Shown here in pieces: positions 16,404-25,285 of a stretch of 64,000 nucleotides of DNA (positions are counted from its first letter, which is position 1; the number at the start of each line of letters is the position of its first letter). The stretch covers positions 7,740,001 to 7,804,000 of the forward strand of contig NZ_CP071090.1 in the NCBI RefSeq assembly GCF_017301735.1. Reading direction: 5' to 3'. The translations under genes were made by a program, and so were the position numbers. The stretch is from Pyxidicoccus parkwaysis (GTDB taxonomy: Bacteria; Myxococcota; Myxococcia; Myxococcales; Myxococcaceae). The notes beneath the pieces were generated by a model. That model ran no database searches. It was not told the origin of the DNA and saw only the letters and a program-made list of their open reading frames with translations.

Positions 16404-16646
16404 ATGGCCAAGAGGACGACACGCAAGAGCGGGGCGCTCACCCGGCAGGGCCGAAGGGTGATGCCGTCGCTGCGGCGGACCGCCCAGCGGGCCCGGGCAG
16501 TGGCGGAGAAGGCCCACCTCACGGTGGGAGAGGTCATCGCGGCGGCCTTCGACACCTCCGGCGGGGAGCTGGGGGAAGTCATGGAGCTGGTGACCTCGCC
16601 GCAGATGACCCGGGCGCTGGGGCGCCGCATCATCCTGGAGGGCTAG
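16404..16646 (+). CDS. Small basic hypothetical protein
   Basis: The 80-residue protein starts at ATG 16404 with GGGAGGAA seven to ten bases upstream, a good ribosome-binding site. The N-terminal 35 residues are very basic (KRTTRKSGALTRQGRRVMPSLRRTAQRARA); the rest is a compact helical segment (KAHLTVGEVIAAAFDTSGGELGEVMEL). It could bind nucleic acid, but that is a guess from charge alone. It stands alone, flanked by spacers of about 390 and 336 bases. Confidence 0.7.
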   Translation: MAKRTTRKSGALTRQGRRVMPSLRRTAQRARAVAEKAHLTVGEVIAAAFDTSGGELGEVMELVTSPQMTRALGRRIILEG

Positions 16647-16896
16647 GCCCTCCCCTTCCCCCTCCTGCCGCTCCCGGATGATGGGACGCGGGCGGGAGGG
16701 AAGTGTGTCTCCCGTCACCGTCAGCCGCCGCCCGCGTGAGTCCGGATGCCGGCGCTGATTCGAAGGATGGGGTCGTCCGTCGGGATGCCGACGCCGACGG
16801 AGAAGTTCCCACCACACACTGCTCGGAATCTCCGGCACCGGAGCGCGGCTGCCGGGGCACGGGCTCGTGGCCGGATGGACACGGCACATGCGTGAA

Positions 16897-16930
16897 GGCC
16901 CGCGTCCGGCTTGGTGCCGGAACGCGGGCC
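16897..16930 (-). terminator. Hairpin downstream of the beta-propeller lipoprotein gene
   Basis: Arms GGCCCGCGTCCGG and CCGGAACGCGGGCC (one bulged base) with a 7-base loop lie about 52 bases past the stop of the minus-strand gene, and also downstream of the plus-strand small gene. No T-run follows. The remainder of the 336-base spacer 16647-16982 shows no gene. Confidence 0.6.
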
Positions 16931-16982
16931 CTGGGCTTCAGGACGTCCCGTGCGCGATGCGCACGGTGTCCGGCATCCGGGA

Positions 16983-18497
16983 CTACTTGGGCTGCCAGCG
17001 CGGCCGGTGGTCGTCACCAGCGCTGGTCTGGATGGTGAAGCCACCCTTCGGGTGGACGATGGCATCCACGCCGGAAGCCGGCAGTCCCGTGGCCGGGTCG
17101 ATCTGCTGGATGTAGAGCTGGCCTCCCTTCACGTACGCGAGGAAGCGGCCATCCGGCGAGAACGACGGGAGCGTGCCGCCTTCGACGAAGGAGGCCTCGG
17201 CCGCCGCGCCCTCACCCGTCGCCGAGTTGATGCGACGGACGAAGATGATGTTGCCGGGCCGGCCCGCGCACGGCGTGCTGCCGCCGCCGCAGAGCTCCGG
17301 AGTACCGCTCGTGGGATTGAAGAAGTAGGCCCGGACGTAGGCGGCCAGCGTCCCATCCGGAGACCAGATGGGGTTGGCGATGTACGAGTCGATGCTTCCT
17401 CCCGTGGCGCTCTCGGTCGTGAAGTCCGCAATCATCTGCACCGTGCCGCCCGTGACGGGAACCAGGAAGAGCGAGGTGTCGAAGCCCGCGGGCTTCGTCG
17501 CATCCTTCCGGAGGAACAGCAGCTGGTTGTTGGTCCGGTTGTAGTGCGGCTGCTCCGCGGTTTCTCCGGAGCTCGCGATGGGCGTGGTCGCACCGCCAAC
17601 GGTGAGCACCGACAACCCCAGCGTGGCCGTGCTGAACGCGAACGACTTCCCGTCGCCAGCCCAGTCGGGGAACGTCCCGCTCTGCGTGGCCTCCGCCACC
17701 GAGCCACCGTCCGTCGGAACCAGGGAGATGCCCGACGAGCTGCCACCCGCGCGGCGCACGTAGAGAATGGACGGGCCCGGCTCCCACTCCATGTAGCGGA
17801 ACTGCTCGGTGCTGCCGGTGCCGCCGTCCGCGAGGACCGTCGCCTGATTTTCCACGAGCGGGACGTCGCGCAGGACCAGCTCACCCGCCTTGTTCCCGGA
17901 GTTCGTGCCCGTCTCGACGGAATCCTGCGCGAACGCGATGCGCGCGCCGCTCGGGCCCCAGCGCGGATAGCGGCTGCTCGTGCCGGTGTCCGTCAGCGGC
18001 ACCATGCCCGGCGTGTCGTAGCGCATGATGAGGGCGTGGGGCTCTCCGCCCGTGTCCGCCGTGGCGGTGACGGCCACGTACATGGCCTGGCACAGGGACG
18101 GCGTCCCCTCGCAGCGCAGGCCCTGCTGGCAGTCCATCGACGAGACGCACGCCTCACCCTTGGGCACACTCATGCTGCCCGCGTCGGTGCCGGCATCCTC
18201 CATCATCGTGCCCGCGTCGGTGCCGGCATCCACCGGCATTCCCGCGTCGGTACCCGCATCTACCGGCGTGCCCGAGTCCTCCTCACCCGTCCCCGCGTCG
18301 GTCCCCGCGTCCTCCGCGGGCGTCGCCAGCGGGCGCTGCTCGCACTTGTTGTCCGCGTTGCAGACCCACTCCTGTCCCTGGGGCGGCTGCCCATTGTCGT
18401 TACGGCAGTCGAATGCATCGGTACACTCATCCCCACAACCCGTCGTGAGCACCCACAGCGCGCAGCACAGCGCGCTGACAACGACTCGCTTGGTCAT
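16983..18497 (-). CDS. WD40-like (PD40) beta-propeller lipoprotein with DAGTDAG linker
   Basis: The 504-residue protein has a lipoprotein signal (MTKRVVVSALCCALWVLTTGC, cysteine 21), a cysteine-containing segment, then a linker of repeated Asp-Ala-Gly-Thr-Asp-Ala-Gly words (about residues 62-110; coded at roughly 18180-18320). The mature domain has TolB/PD40-type blades: SSRYPRWGPSGARIAFAQD, GTFPDWAGDGKSFAFS, ANPIWSPDGTLAAYVRA, LPSFSPDGRFLAYVKGG. It is probably anchored in the outer membrane or on the cell surface, with the linker as a spacer. The cargo or partner is unknown. It is a single gene, divergent from tatD. Confidence 0.85.
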   Translation of the reverse strand: MTKRVVVSALCCALWVLTTGCGDECTDAFDCRNDNGQPPQGQEWVCNADNKCEQRPLATPAEDAGTDAGTGEEDSGTPVDAGTDAGMPVDAGTDAGTMMEDAGTDAGSMSVPKGEACVSSMDCQQGLRCEGTPSLCQAMYVAVTATADTGGEPHALIMRYDTPGMVPLTDTGTSSRYPRWGPSGARIAFAQDSVETGTNSGNKAGELVLRDVPLVENQATVLADGGTGSTEQFRYMEWEPGPSILYVRRAGGSSSGISLVPTDGGSVAEATQSGTFPDWAGDGKSFAFSTATLGLSVLTVGGATTPIASSGETAEQPHYNRTNNQLLFLRKDATKPAGFDTSLFLVPVTGGTVQMIADFTTESATGGSIDSYIANPIWSPDGTLAAYVRAYFFNPTSGTPELCGGGSTPCAGRPGNIIFVRRINSATGEGAAAEASFVEGGTLPSFSPDGRFLAYVKGGQLYIQQIDPATGLPASGVDAIVHPKGGFTIQTSAGDDHRPRWQPK

Positions 18498-18619
18498 AAA
18501 GCCCCTCCGAAGTACCAGGGGGCCGCGTATAGCTTCATCACTCCGGGCCGCGGCGGGTTTGGTGCGCGGCAATGACAACCGTGTTCCTGATTGAACGGCC
18601 AACCACCACTGCGTGCTCA

Positions 18620-19417
18620 ATGATAGACACCCACTGCCACCTCGATGCGACACGCTTCGACCTTGACCGCGGCGCCGTGCTCGAGCGCGCCTGGGCCGCG
18701 GGCCTCCACGGCATCGTGATTCCCGGCGTCGGCCCGCATGACTGGGAGCCCCTGCTCGAGCTGTCCCGGAACGACGCACGCCTCCAGGTGGGCCTCGGCA
18801 TCCACCCGCAGCTCCTTCCGGAGATGCCGCCCGAGGAGGACGAGGCCGTCCTGGAGCATCTCGACGCCCTGCTCTCGAAGGGAGGCTCTGCGGCCGTGGG
18901 CGAGTGTGGCCTCGACGGCCCCTCCCTCCCCGGCGCTCCACTGGAGCGACAGGTGCACGTGCTGCGGCGGCACCTCGCGCTGGCGCGCAAGCACGGGCTG
19001 CCGGTGCTGATGCACTGCCACCGGCTGCACCCCGCGCTCATCGACCTGTTCAAGCAGGAGGAATTGCCCGAGGCCGGCGTGCTCATGCACAGCTACAGCG
19101 GCGGCGTTGAATTGGCGCGCTTCTACCTCCAGAAGGGCTGCCACTTCTCCTTCGCCGGGCCCGTCACGTGGGCGGAGGCGCGCAAGCCGCTGGACGCGCT
19201 GCGGGCCATTCCCCTGGAGCGGCTGATGGCGGAGACGGACGCCCCGGACCAGGCGCCCACGCCGCACCGGGGAGAGCGCTCGGAGCCGGGCTACCTGCCC
19301 CGCATCATCGAGGGCATGGCCCGCGTCCGGGGCGAGCCCGTCGACGTGGTCGCCCAGCAGACGACCGAGAACGCGCGTAGGCTGTTCCGGGAAGCTTTCC
19401 CCCCGCCTTCGCGGTAG
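18620..19417 (+). CDS. TatD-family metal-dependent hydrolase (DNase)
   Basis: The 265-residue protein opens with MIDTHCHLDATRFD, the TatD metal-binding start motif HCHLD, which fixes the start at 18620 although an ATG at 18572 is in frame. Further hallmarks: GLGIHPQ, AVGECGLD, PVLMHCHR, LMHSYSGG and METD-like MAETDAPDQAP. TatD proteins are Mg-dependent 3'-5' exonucleases of single-stranded DNA and RNA with proofreading roles. One oddity is GECGLDGPS where most have GEIGLDY. It is followed 27 bases later by tcdA in the same direction, so probably co-transcribed. Confidence 0.9.
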   Translation: MIDTHCHLDATRFDLDRGAVLERAWAAGLHGIVIPGVGPHDWEPLLELSRNDARLQVGLGIHPQLLPEMPPEEDEAVLEHLDALLSKGGSAAVGECGLDGPSLPGAPLERQVHVLRRHLALARKHGLPVLMHCHRLHPALIDLFKQEELPEAGVLMHSYSGGVELARFYLQKGCHFSFAGPVTWAEARKPLDALRAIPLERLMAETDAPDQAPTPHRGERSEPGYLPRIIEGMARVRGEPVDVVAQQTTENARRLFREAFPPPSR

Positions 19418-19444
19418 GCGAGCGTCGCGTTATAGAGGACCGCC

Positions 19445-20332
19445 ATGAACACGCAGCCGACCGTCACCCCCGAGACCGAGACTCCGCCCGCCTCCCCGGC
19501 CGCTCAGGCCCCGGGGGACAACTCGCTCGCCCGTCCCTTCAAGCTCTCCCGGCGCTTCGACCGCACGGGCCGGCTGCTGGGTGACTCCGCGATGGAGCGG
19601 CTGGCCAACGCGCGCGTGGTGGTGTTCGGCCTGGGCGGCGTGGGCAGCTACGCGGCGGAGGGCCTCGTGCGCAGCGGCATCGGTCACCTGACGCTGGTGG
19701 ACCACGACGACGTGTGCGTCACCAACACCAACCGCCAGCTCCACGCGACGGTGAAGAGCGTGGGCAAGAGCAAGGCGGAGCTGATGGGCCAGCGCTGCCA
19801 GGAAATCAATCCGCAGGCGAAGGTGACGGCGCTGCGCGAGTTCTACCGCGAGGAGGTGGCCGAGCAGATGCTCCAGGCCGGCCAGTACGACTTCGTGGTG
19901 GACGCCATCGACAACGTGAAGGCGAAGCTGCACCTCTTGCACCGCTGCGTGACGCTGGGCATTCCGGTGGTCAGCTCCATGGGCGCCGCGGGCCGGCTGG
20001 ACCCCACGGCCATCCGCGTGGAGGACCTGTCCGAGACGCACATGGACCCGTTCGCCAAGGACATCCGCAAGCTGCTCAAGCGCAAGCACGGCGTGGAGAC
20101 GGACCGGCACACCGGCATCACCGCCGTCTACTCCATCGAAGCGCGGCGGATGCCGGTGGCGCTCCAGTACGACGACGCCACCGACGGCTTCCTCTGCGTG
20201 TGCCCGCAGGACAACGACTTCCACACGTGCGACCACCGCACGCAGATTGACGGCAGCGTGGCCTTCGTCACGTCGTGCTTCGGCATGAATGCCGCCGGCG
20301 TGGTGGTGCGGCGGCTGGCGTCGGCGCGGTAG
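19445..20332 (+). CDS. tcdA: tRNA threonylcarbamoyladenosine dehydratase
   Basis: The 295-residue ThiF/MoeB-family protein has KLSRRFDRTGRLLGDSAMERLANARVVVFGLGGVGSYAAEGL (Rossmann ATP-binding glycines), GHLTLVDHDDVCVTNTNRQL, and a C-terminal CVCPQDNDFHTC segment. The RFxRTxxLxG start and VCxTNxNRQ motif are typical of TcdA (CsdL), which cyclises t6A37 to ct6A in tRNAs that read ANN codons. The first 30 residues are a Pro/Thr-rich extension. It is downstream of tatD and converges on the nuclease gene, with stop codons abutting at 20332/20333. Confidence 0.88.
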   Translation: MNTQPTVTPETETPPASPAAQAPGDNSLARPFKLSRRFDRTGRLLGDSAMERLANARVVVFGLGGVGSYAAEGLVRSGIGHLTLVDHDDVCVTNTNRQLHATVKSVGKSKAELMGQRCQEINPQAKVTALREFYREEVAEQMLQAGQYDFVVDAIDNVKAKLHLLHRCVTLGIPVVSSMGAAGRLDPTAIRVEDLSETHMDPFAKDIRKLLKRKHGVETDRHTGITAVYSIEARRMPVALQYDDATDGFLCVCPQDNDFHTCDHRTQIDGSVAFVTSCFGMNAAGVVVRRLASAR

Positions 20333-21310
20333 TCAGGCCACCTGCTGCTGGCGCTGCTGCGCCAGCTCCGCCACGGCGGCCTCGCGGCCACACGGACGGC
20401 GGAAGACGCAGCGCGCGCAGGCGGACAGCTCCTCCGTGGGCGGGAAGGCGGACGCGTCCAGCGGCGTGTTGGTGGCCGGGTCCTTCAGGAGCGCGCGCAT
20501 CTTCGCCACGCTGCCCTCGAAGTGCCGGTGGAAGGACTCCATTGCCGCCGGGTCCACCGTCACGTCCTGTTCCTTGCCCTCGTTGAGGTACACCAGCGAG
20601 GCGCGCACCTTCTCCACCGGGACGCGGTAGCGCTGCGACACGTAGAGCGCGTAGCCGAGCACCTGCTCGTCGTACCCGTCCCGCGCCTTGCCCGTCTTCC
20701 AGTCCACCACCACCGTGGTGCCGTCCGCGTCCACGAAGGCGAAGTCCGGAATGGCGAACACCTTGAGGCCATCCAGGGTGAAGTGCGCGAAGTCGAAACC
20801 CGCGTCCACCTCCAGCCACTGCTGCGGCTTCAGGCCCTTGGCAATGACCGGCCAGCGCGAGGCGAAGAACCACGCGAGCGCGCCGCGCACCGTCTCCCAG
20901 TTCTGCTTCCAGGCCTCGTCCGGCACCACGTCGCCGTACTCGTGCTCCACCAGGCCGGTGAACTGCTTGCGGTACTTCGCCGTCCAGTACCCCTTGCCGC
21001 GCGAGTGACGGAAGTCGTCCTGCATCAGCTTGCGGGCCCGCGCCTCCACCACCGCCGGGTCCACCACCCGCCCCGCCTGCCAGTCCAGCAGCACGTCCTT
21101 GATGCTCTCGTGCACCACGCTGCCCGCCCAACTGAAGCGGTTGGCCAGCTTCTTCAGCACGTACAACTCCCGCACGTCCTTCGCCGCGTCCGCCTCCCAC
21201 CCGCCCCAGGAGCGGTAGTAGTAGAGGTAATACGCACGGAGACACTCGGAGAACTTCTCGTGACGGCTCTTGGACCAGGAGAAGTCGTTGCTGAGGGTGG
21301 GACGCCGCAT
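20333..21310 (-). CDS. PD-(D/E)XK nuclease with Cas4/AddB-like four-cysteine Fe-S pattern
   Basis: The 325-residue protein has the RecB-family nuclease core: WAGSVVHESI (motif I His), FAIPDFAFVD and VVVDWKTGK (D and D-x-K catalytic acids/lysine at about 185-208), and DEQVLGYALYVS (QxxxY). Cysteine 23 (SECLRAYYLYY) together with the C-terminal CARCVFRRPC pattern makes the four-cysteine iron-sulphur layout of Cas4 and AddB. No helicase domain and no cas genes are nearby, so this is a free-standing family member of unknown role, probably DNA repair. Start ATG 21310; divergent from the SDR gene. Confidence 0.85.
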   Translation of the reverse strand: MRRPTLSNDFSWSKSRHEKFSECLRAYYLYYYRSWGGWEADAAKDVRELYVLKKLANRFSWAGSVVHESIKDVLLDWQAGRVVDPAVVEARARKLMQDDFRHSRGKGYWTAKYRKQFTGLVEHEYGDVVPDEAWKQNWETVRGALAWFFASRWPVIAKGLKPQQWLEVDAGFDFAHFTLDGLKVFAIPDFAFVDADGTTVVVDWKTGKARDGYDEQVLGYALYVSQRYRVPVEKVRASLVYLNEGKEQDVTVDPAAMESFHRHFEGSVAKMRALLKDPATNTPLDASAFPPTEELSACARCVFRRPCGREAAVAELAQQRQQQVA

Positions 21311-21433
21311 GGAAGCGGTGCATCCTAGGCGTTTGCCTGCTCGTCAAGAAAGAGAACAGGCGAGGAAACGAGCGCCCGTCTTGCGGTGAAAGACACTTGG
21401 GCTACTGAACCATACGGGTAAGGTGCTCGCGTC

Positions 21434-22252
21434 ATGAAGACCCAACCCTTCAAGGGCCGGACGGTCCTCATCACGGGGGCTTCCGCTGGAATCGGTCGGG
21501 CGGCGGCGAAGCGGTTCGCGGCGGCGGGCGCGGATGTCGTCCTCGCGGCCCGGCGCACGGCGGAGCTGGAGGACGCGGCGGGTGAAGTGACGTCACTCGG
21601 CGTGAGGGCCCTGCCGGTCCGCTGCGACGTGACGCGCGCCGAGGACGTGGAGCGGCTGATGCGCGAGACGGAGGCCGCCTTCGGGGGGCTGGACGTGCTC
21701 GTCAACAACGCGGGCCAGGGGCTCTACGGGCCGCTGGAGGCGATCAGCGAGGCGCAGCTGCGGCAGGTGTTCGAGCTGAACGTGTTCGCGCTGTGGCGGG
21801 TGACTCGCGCGGCGCTGCCGCTGTTGCGCAGGCGGGCGGGGGCGCAGGTGATGAATGTCAGCTCGGTGCTGGGGCACCGGGGGCTGCCGCTGTTGGGCGG
21901 CTACTGCGCGTCCAAGGCCGCCGTGAATGCCATGACGGACTCGCTCCGTGCGGAGCTGGCCGCCGAGGGCATCCGTGTGCTTCTCGTGTCCCCGGGCCTC
22001 ACGGAGAGCGAGTTCCGGGAGAATCGCCTGCACGCGGAAGGCTGGAGGCAGGAGGCCATTCCGCTCAAGGCGATGTCCGCCGAGGAGGTCGCCGACGCCA
22101 TGGTGCGCGCGAGCCTGCGCGGGCGCCGCGACACGGTGCTCACGCTTCCGGGCTGGGTCATGGTGATGGCCAACCGGTGGGTGCCTGGACTGTTCGACCG
22201 CGTTGCCCGCCGCATGGCGGCCGCGCCGAAGCTGACGAGAAAGGACTCATGA
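21434..22252 (+). CDS. Short-chain dehydrogenase/reductase
   Basis: The 272-residue classical SDR has cofactor motif TGASAGIG at 15-22, NNAGQG, catalytic Ser in MNVSSVLGH and YCASK at the active-site Tyr/Lys. RXXR around AARRTAEL suggests NADP(H). The C-terminal region MVMANRWVPGLFDRVARRMA is hydrophobic and amphipathic and could touch the membrane. The substrate is unknown. Its TGA overlaps the mutY start by 4 bases (ATGA), so the two genes are co-translated, although no functional link is obvious. Confidence 0.88.
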   Translation: MKTQPFKGRTVLITGASAGIGRAAAKRFAAAGADVVLAARRTAELEDAAGEVTSLGVRALPVRCDVTRAEDVERLMRETEAAFGGLDVLVNNAGQGLYGPLEAISEAQLRQVFELNVFALWRVTRAALPLLRRRAGAQVMNVSSVLGHRGLPLLGGYCASKAAVNAMTDSLRAELAAEGIRVLLVSPGLTESEFRENRLHAEGWRQEAIPLKAMSAEEVADAMVRASLRGRRDTVLTLPGWVMVMANRWVPGLFDRVARRMAAAPKLTRKDS

Positions 22253-23670
22253 GTCTCCGCGGTCCCCGTACGAAGCGGGCCGGGTCCGAGCACGGCCTGG
22301 CCTCCGATGTTCCTGTCGACTCCGCCGGTCCGAAGCGACGGGCGAAGGCCACGGCGCCGCGCACGGGCGTTGCCGCGTCCGCGTCTCCCGAGGCAGTGCC
22401 TCGTGCGAAGGGCAAGACGACGCGCCCTGGCGTTGCCGCGGCCGCTTCTCCCGAGGCGGTGCCTCGTGCGAAGCGCGGCGCTCCTTCCGCACCGGCGCTC
22501 CGCGTGGAGGACAGCGCGCTCCCAGTTGCCGCCGCACCGGCCCGCCGTGCGAAGCGCGCCGCTCCCGCGCCCACCGTCACTCCGGCTCCCGCGCACCTCG
22601 CCGCCGTGCGTGGGCCGCTGCTCGGCTGGTACGACCGCAACAAGCGCGACCTGCCGTGGCGCCGCACGAAGGACCCGTATGCCATCTGGCTGAGCGAGGT
22701 CATGCTCCAGCAGACGCAGGTCTCCACCGTCATCCCCTACTGGGAGCGCTTCCTCACGCGCTTCCCCACGGCGCTCGCGCTGGCCGCCGCGCCGCTGGAT
22801 GACGTGCTCGCCGGATGGAAGGGGCTCGGCTACTACAGCCGCGCTCGCAACCTGCACCGCGCCGCGCAGGAGGTGGTGTCCCGCTTCGGCGGCCGCCTCC
22901 CCGCCACCGCCGAGGAGCTCCTCACCCTGCCCGGCTTCGGCCGCTACACCGCAGGCGCCGTGGCCTCCATCGCCTTCGGTGAGGAAGCCCCGCTCGTCGA
23001 CGGCAACGTGGCTCGCGTGCTGTCCCGCCTCTTCGAGGTGGAAGGCCTCCCCGGAGACCGCGAGCGCGAGGCCACGCTGTGGCACCTCGCCACCGCGCTG
23101 GTGAAGGGCGAGCGCCCCGGTGACTTCAACCAGGCCCTCATGGAGCACGGCGCCACCGTGTGCCGGCCGGAGAGCCCGCTGTGCCTCCTGTGTCCCGTGC
23201 GCGACGCGTGCCTCGCCTTCCGCAAGGGACGCGTGGATGAATTGCCTCCCGCCAAGGTGCGCGCCACGCCGAAGAAGCTGACGCTGGCGCTCGCCGTATG
23301 GCCGCACGCGGGCACGCTCCTCTTCGCGCGCCGCGCGGACGCGGGCCTCTTCGGTGGCCTGTGGGAGCTGCCCGCCGCCGAGGTGGACGAGGACCTTCCC
23401 GCGCCCGAGGCCGCCACGAGGCTCGCGGCCGCGCTGGGCACGGAGGTGAAGCTGGAGGGCGCGCTCGGCACGGTGAAGCGACAGCTCACCCACCGGGACC
23501 TCACGCTGCGCCTGCTCCGCGTGTCCGGCCCCCAGCGCCCCACGCGCACGCCCGCGTTCCAGGAGCTGCGCTGGTGCACACCCGACGAGGCCTCCGCGCT
23601 CGGCATGAGCACCGCCATGCAGCGCGCGCTGGACACCGCGCTCGCGTCGGGGGTGCTGCGCGGCGGCTGA
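22249..23670 (+). CDS. mutY: A/G-specific adenine DNA glycosylase with N-terminal extension
   Basis: MutY removes adenine mispaired with 8-oxoguanine. The glycosylase core starts near residue 115: LGWYDRNKRDLPWRRTKDPYAIWLSEVMLQQTQV (catalytic Glu region), the HhH LPGFGRYTAGAVASIA, LVDGNVARVLSR with the catalytic Asp, and the [4Fe-4S] cysteines CRPESPLCLLCPVRDAC (C-x6-C-x2-C-x5-C). A NUDIX-like C-terminal domain follows, which senses 8-oxoG. At 473 residues it is about 120 longer than E. coli MutY; the extra part is an N-terminal Lys/Ala/Pro-rich tail with imperfect repeats (SPEAVPRAK twice). The ATG at 22249 overlaps the SDR stop. Confidence 0.92.
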   Translation: MSLRGPRTKRAGSEHGLASDVPVDSAGPKRRAKATAPRTGVAASASPEAVPRAKGKTTRPGVAAAASPEAVPRAKRGAPSAPALRVEDSALPVAAAPARRAKRAAPAPTVTPAPAHLAAVRGPLLGWYDRNKRDLPWRRTKDPYAIWLSEVMLQQTQVSTVIPYWERFLTRFPTALALAAAPLDDVLAGWKGLGYYSRARNLHRAAQEVVSRFGGRLPATAEELLTLPGFGRYTAGAVASIAFGEEAPLVDGNVARVLSRLFEVEGLPGDREREATLWHLATALVKGERPGDFNQALMEHGATVCRPESPLCLLCPVRDACLAFRKGRVDELPPAKVRATPKKLTLALAVWPHAGTLLFARRADAGLFGGLWELPAAEVDEDLPAPEAATRLAAALGTEVKLEGALGTVKRQLTHRDLTLRLLRVSGPQRPTRTPAFQELRWCTPDEASALGMSTAMQRALDTALASGVLRGG

Positions 23671-23731
23671 CGTTGCGCCAGTGCCCCTGTCCTTCACCCG
23701 ACAGAGACCCGTACAGCCTGTTGCTCCGAGA

Positions 23732-23749
23732 ACCCCTGTCCCAGGGGGT
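23732..23749 (+). terminator. Small hairpin after mutY
   Basis: ACCCCTG, loop TCC, CAGGGGGT lies 62 bases past the mutY stop and ends 71 bases before the next start. It is followed by CGCTTTCGC rather than a true T-run, so this is a weak candidate for ending the SDR-mutY transcript. Confidence 0.4.
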
Positions 23750-23820
23750 CGCTTTCGCGCGCGCGCACCCGAACCCCACACTCCGCGCGTCCAACCTCAC
23801 TGGAGGAGGAAGCTCCCCCC

Positions 23821-24048
23821 ATGGCACGCAATACCGCCAACAAGCAGACGCCCCACACGGAACCGGCCAGCATGCACGCGCGAACTCACAGCACCGAGCC
23901 CGCGACGTCGGCCCACCGCAACAACCCCACGCACGAGCAGATTGCCCGGCGCGCCTACGAAATCTTCCTCGCCCGCCGCGGCTCGCCCGGCAATCCCGAG
24001 CAGGACTGGTTCCAGGCGGAGCGCGAGCTCAGGCTCGGCCGCCAGTAG
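23821..24048 (+). CDS. Small DUF2934 protein
   Basis: The 75-residue protein has a polar, Thr/His-rich N-terminus (about 35 residues) and a DUF2934 segment, IARRAYEIFLARRG, then GNPEQDWFQAERELR. DUF2934 is a short helical domain of unknown function, frequent in soil bacteria and often linked to stress genes. The ATG at 23821 has GGAGGA 11 to 16 bases upstream. It converges on the MetE-like gene with 9 bases between the stops. Confidence 0.82.
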   Translation: MARNTANKQTPHTEPASMHARTHSTEPATSAHRNNPTHEQIARRAYEIFLARRGSPGNPEQDWFQAERELRLGRQ

Positions 24049-24057
24049 TCCTCCCCT

Positions 24058-25152
24058 TCAGTGGGGATTGGGCGTCTGGCGCGCCGCGGGACGCTCCGCC
24101 TCGAGCGCCCCCCGCAGCCGCCGCTGCGCCGCCTTCAGCTCCTCCAGGATGCGCTCGGCGTCCACCACCGAGCGCATCGCCAGCCCGCATGCGGGCGTCA
24201 GCACCACCGTGGACACCACCTGCGGGAAGGTGAAGCCGCTCGGCAGCGCCGCCTTCAGCGTCGCCTCCACCGAGTCCACCAGCTCCCCCACCTCGTACGA
24301 GGACGCCAGGTCCGTGGGGACGATGCCCAGGCTGAGCGTCGCGCCCGACGCGAGGAAGCGCTCCAGCGCCTCGCGCTCCTCCACCATGGCGTCCAGCGAC
24401 AGCCGCACGTCCAGCGACAGCAGGTCCGGCTGCACGTCCAGCAGCGCGCCCCAGTCCGTGTTGCCGCAGCAGTGCACGCCCACCAGCGCGCCCTCTCGTT
24501 GCAGCGCCACCACCAGCAGCTTCAGTTCCTGCAGCGCCAGCAGGTGCCGCGCATTCGTGCGCTGGAAGGCGTAGAGGCCGGGCTCGTCCAGGTAGAACAG
24601 CGGCGTGGTTCCCGCGCGCCGCAGCGCCTTCACCATGGCCAGCGAGCGCGCCAGCCCCAGCCGGAACATGGCCTGGTCCAGCCCCGGCACCTCCAGCGCG
24701 GGCTGCCCCGACGAGGTGCGCGTCACCGAGCGCACCGTGAAGGGCCCCGCCAATTGCGCCTTGGCGAAGGCCAGCTTCCGCGTCTCCACCTCCCACAGGA
24801 AGGGACGCCACGCACGGCAGCCCTCGGGCGAGGGCTCGTACGCCTCCAGCGTCCCCGAGGACAGCGCCGCGTCCAGCCGCGCCTCGAAGTCCGTGCGCCC
24901 CGCCTCCCAGGCCAACAGGTCCACCGTGCACAGCCCCTCGGCGTCGAAGGACAGGCCCGGCAGGCCCTCCAGGGCCGCGGGAATCATCAGCTCGGACGGG
25001 TGGCCCACGGGGAGCTGCGGCAGGAAGGGGATGTCCTGCGCCAGCGCGGCCTGGAGGCCCAGCTCCACCTGGGTGTGCGGCAAACTCCCGACTCCGGTGG
25101 TGGCGCAGGCGGGGAGAAGCTGGACGGCTCGGCGGATGTTCGGCGCGCTCAT
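24058..25152 (-). CDS. MetE/UROD-like methyltransferase-fold protein
   Basis: The 364-residue protein resembles the C-terminal, catalytic half of cobalamin-independent methionine synthase and the related archaeal MetE-like and uroporphyrinogen decarboxylase folds: ATTGVGSLPHTQVELGL at the start, FLDEPGLY-like FYLDEPGLYAF, VHCCGNTDWGALLD (His-x-Cys zinc ligand candidate), LGIVPTDL and VVLTPACGLAMRS (third cysteine). No N-terminal MetE half is present. Methyl transfer to homocysteine or to a corrinoid is possible, but unproven. The ATG at 25152 was chosen because MSAPNIRRAVQ leads into the fold; upstream sequence in the same frame is unlike the family. Confidence 0.72.
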   Translation of the reverse strand: MSAPNIRRAVQLLPACATTGVGSLPHTQVELGLQAALAQDIPFLPQLPVGHPSELMIPAALEGLPGLSFDAEGLCTVDLLAWEAGRTDFEARLDAALSSGTLEAYEPSPEGCRAWRPFLWEVETRKLAFAKAQLAGPFTVRSVTRTSSGQPALEVPGLDQAMFRLGLARSLAMVKALRRAGTTPLFYLDEPGLYAFQRTNARHLLALQELKLLVVALQREGALVGVHCCGNTDWGALLDVQPDLLSLDVRLSLDAMVEEREALERFLASGATLSLGIVPTDLASSYEVGELVDSVEATLKAALPSGFTFPQVVSTVVLTPACGLAMRSVVDAERILEELKAAQRRLRGALEAERPAARQTPNPH

Positions 25153-25285
25153 GCCCTGCACTCTAACCGCTCGCCCCTCCCCGCGGGGCTGCCCGGCATC
25201 CCCCACGTGCCGGGTTCCGGACCTCCCTCGCCGGCACCATGGTTTCCCGGGTGAGCCCGCAGGTGGCCTTGGGAGGAGTGCGGTG

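Noticed and set aside
24058-25152. A complete cobalamin-independent methionine synthase
   Set aside because: At 364 residues it is only half the length of MetE and lacks the N-terminal half, so only the fold is assigned.
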